DNA of 13,954 nucleotides from contig VGRU01000080.1 in the NCBI GenBank assembly GCA_016875255.1, positions 1 to 13,954 on the forward strand, read 5' to 3'. This DNA comes from Deltaproteobacteria bacterium. GTDB taxonomy: Bacteria > Desulfobacterota > BSN033 > UBA1163. Positions 13,935-13,954 of the stretch are shown here, piece after piece. Both the position numbers and the translations under genes were made by a program. The first letter of the stretch is position 1. Every line of letters starts with the position of its first letter. The notes beneath the pieces are model-generated. The model saw only the letters and a list, made by a program, of their open reading frames with translations, was not told the origin of the DNA and searched no databases.

Positions 13935-13954
13935 GGCGTGAGTTAAATGCCTCG

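Larger units (their letters stand above)
13410..13954. other. Intergenic region upstream of the RM locus, no gene
   Basis: 545 bp with no credible coding sequence. From left to right it contains a 19-bp palindrome close to the chimeric gene (13449-13467), an AT-rich part with an 8-bp inverted repeat AATCAAGA/TCTTGATT (13599-13606, 13624-13631), two GC-rich hairpins (13681-13777), a long inverted repeat (13844-13904) and a rightward promoter-like pair running to the edge of the window. Confidence 0.5.

Overview
The window looks like chromosomal DNA of a free-living Gram-negative anaerobe or microaerophile, probably from the deltaproteobacterial / Desulfobacterota part of the tree. This is an inference from content: Tat signal peptides, a lipobox, a periplasmic superoxide-reductase-like protein, a rubrerythrin-like diiron protein, a universal stress protein, and many short palindromic repeats between genes. 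No rRNA, tRNA or phylogenetic marker is present, so the assignment is loose.

Positions 1-8100 are ordinary single-gene or two-gene units. In order they are a UspA protein (+), an HD-domain hydrolase (-), an operon of an MBL-fold hydrolase and a secreted HtrA-like protein that has lost its catalytic triad (+), a pair of a Tat-exported superoxide-reductase-like protein and a small membrane protein (-), a Tat lipoprotein resembling M23 peptidases (+), a PcaD-like alpha/beta hydrolase and a ferritin-like diiron protein (+), an EamA/DMT transporter (-) and a flavodoxin-fold protein (-). Oxidative-stress and envelope functions recur.

Positions 8200-13954 are accessory and decaying. A Phd/YefM antitoxin with an intact promoter and operator-like palindrome is followed by only a 31-codon stump of its ParE-type toxin. 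A complete radC lies among pyrimidine/purine-rich hairpins. Upstream of it on the same strand is the debris of a type I restriction-modification locus. Its leading gene is an in-frame chimera joining the N-terminal half of HsdM to the C-terminal domain of HsdR. Next comes a short stretch encoding a coiled coil typical of the C-terminus of HsdS (or HsdM), then an apparently intact 497-residue protein, a 55-residue ORF coupled to it by an ATGA overlap, and the frameshifted 5' end of a second radC.

The 497-residue protein is the most interesting item. A RibD-like zinc deaminase domain sits where a Schlafen-type AlbA_2 domain is usual, joined to a GHKL-type ATP-binding domain and a C-terminal winged helix. 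It remains open while the surrounding restriction genes are broken. It is a candidate for an independent, possibly defensive or regulatory, nucleotide-acting protein; this function is inference only.

The intergenic spaces carry several repeat families: REP-like CGTTC(A/G)CCCTGA hairpins, two copies of an approximately 86-bp dispersed repeat, CCTGCC/GGCAGG hairpins, and a 12-bp perfect inverted repeat abutting a sigma-70-like promoter at the right edge.
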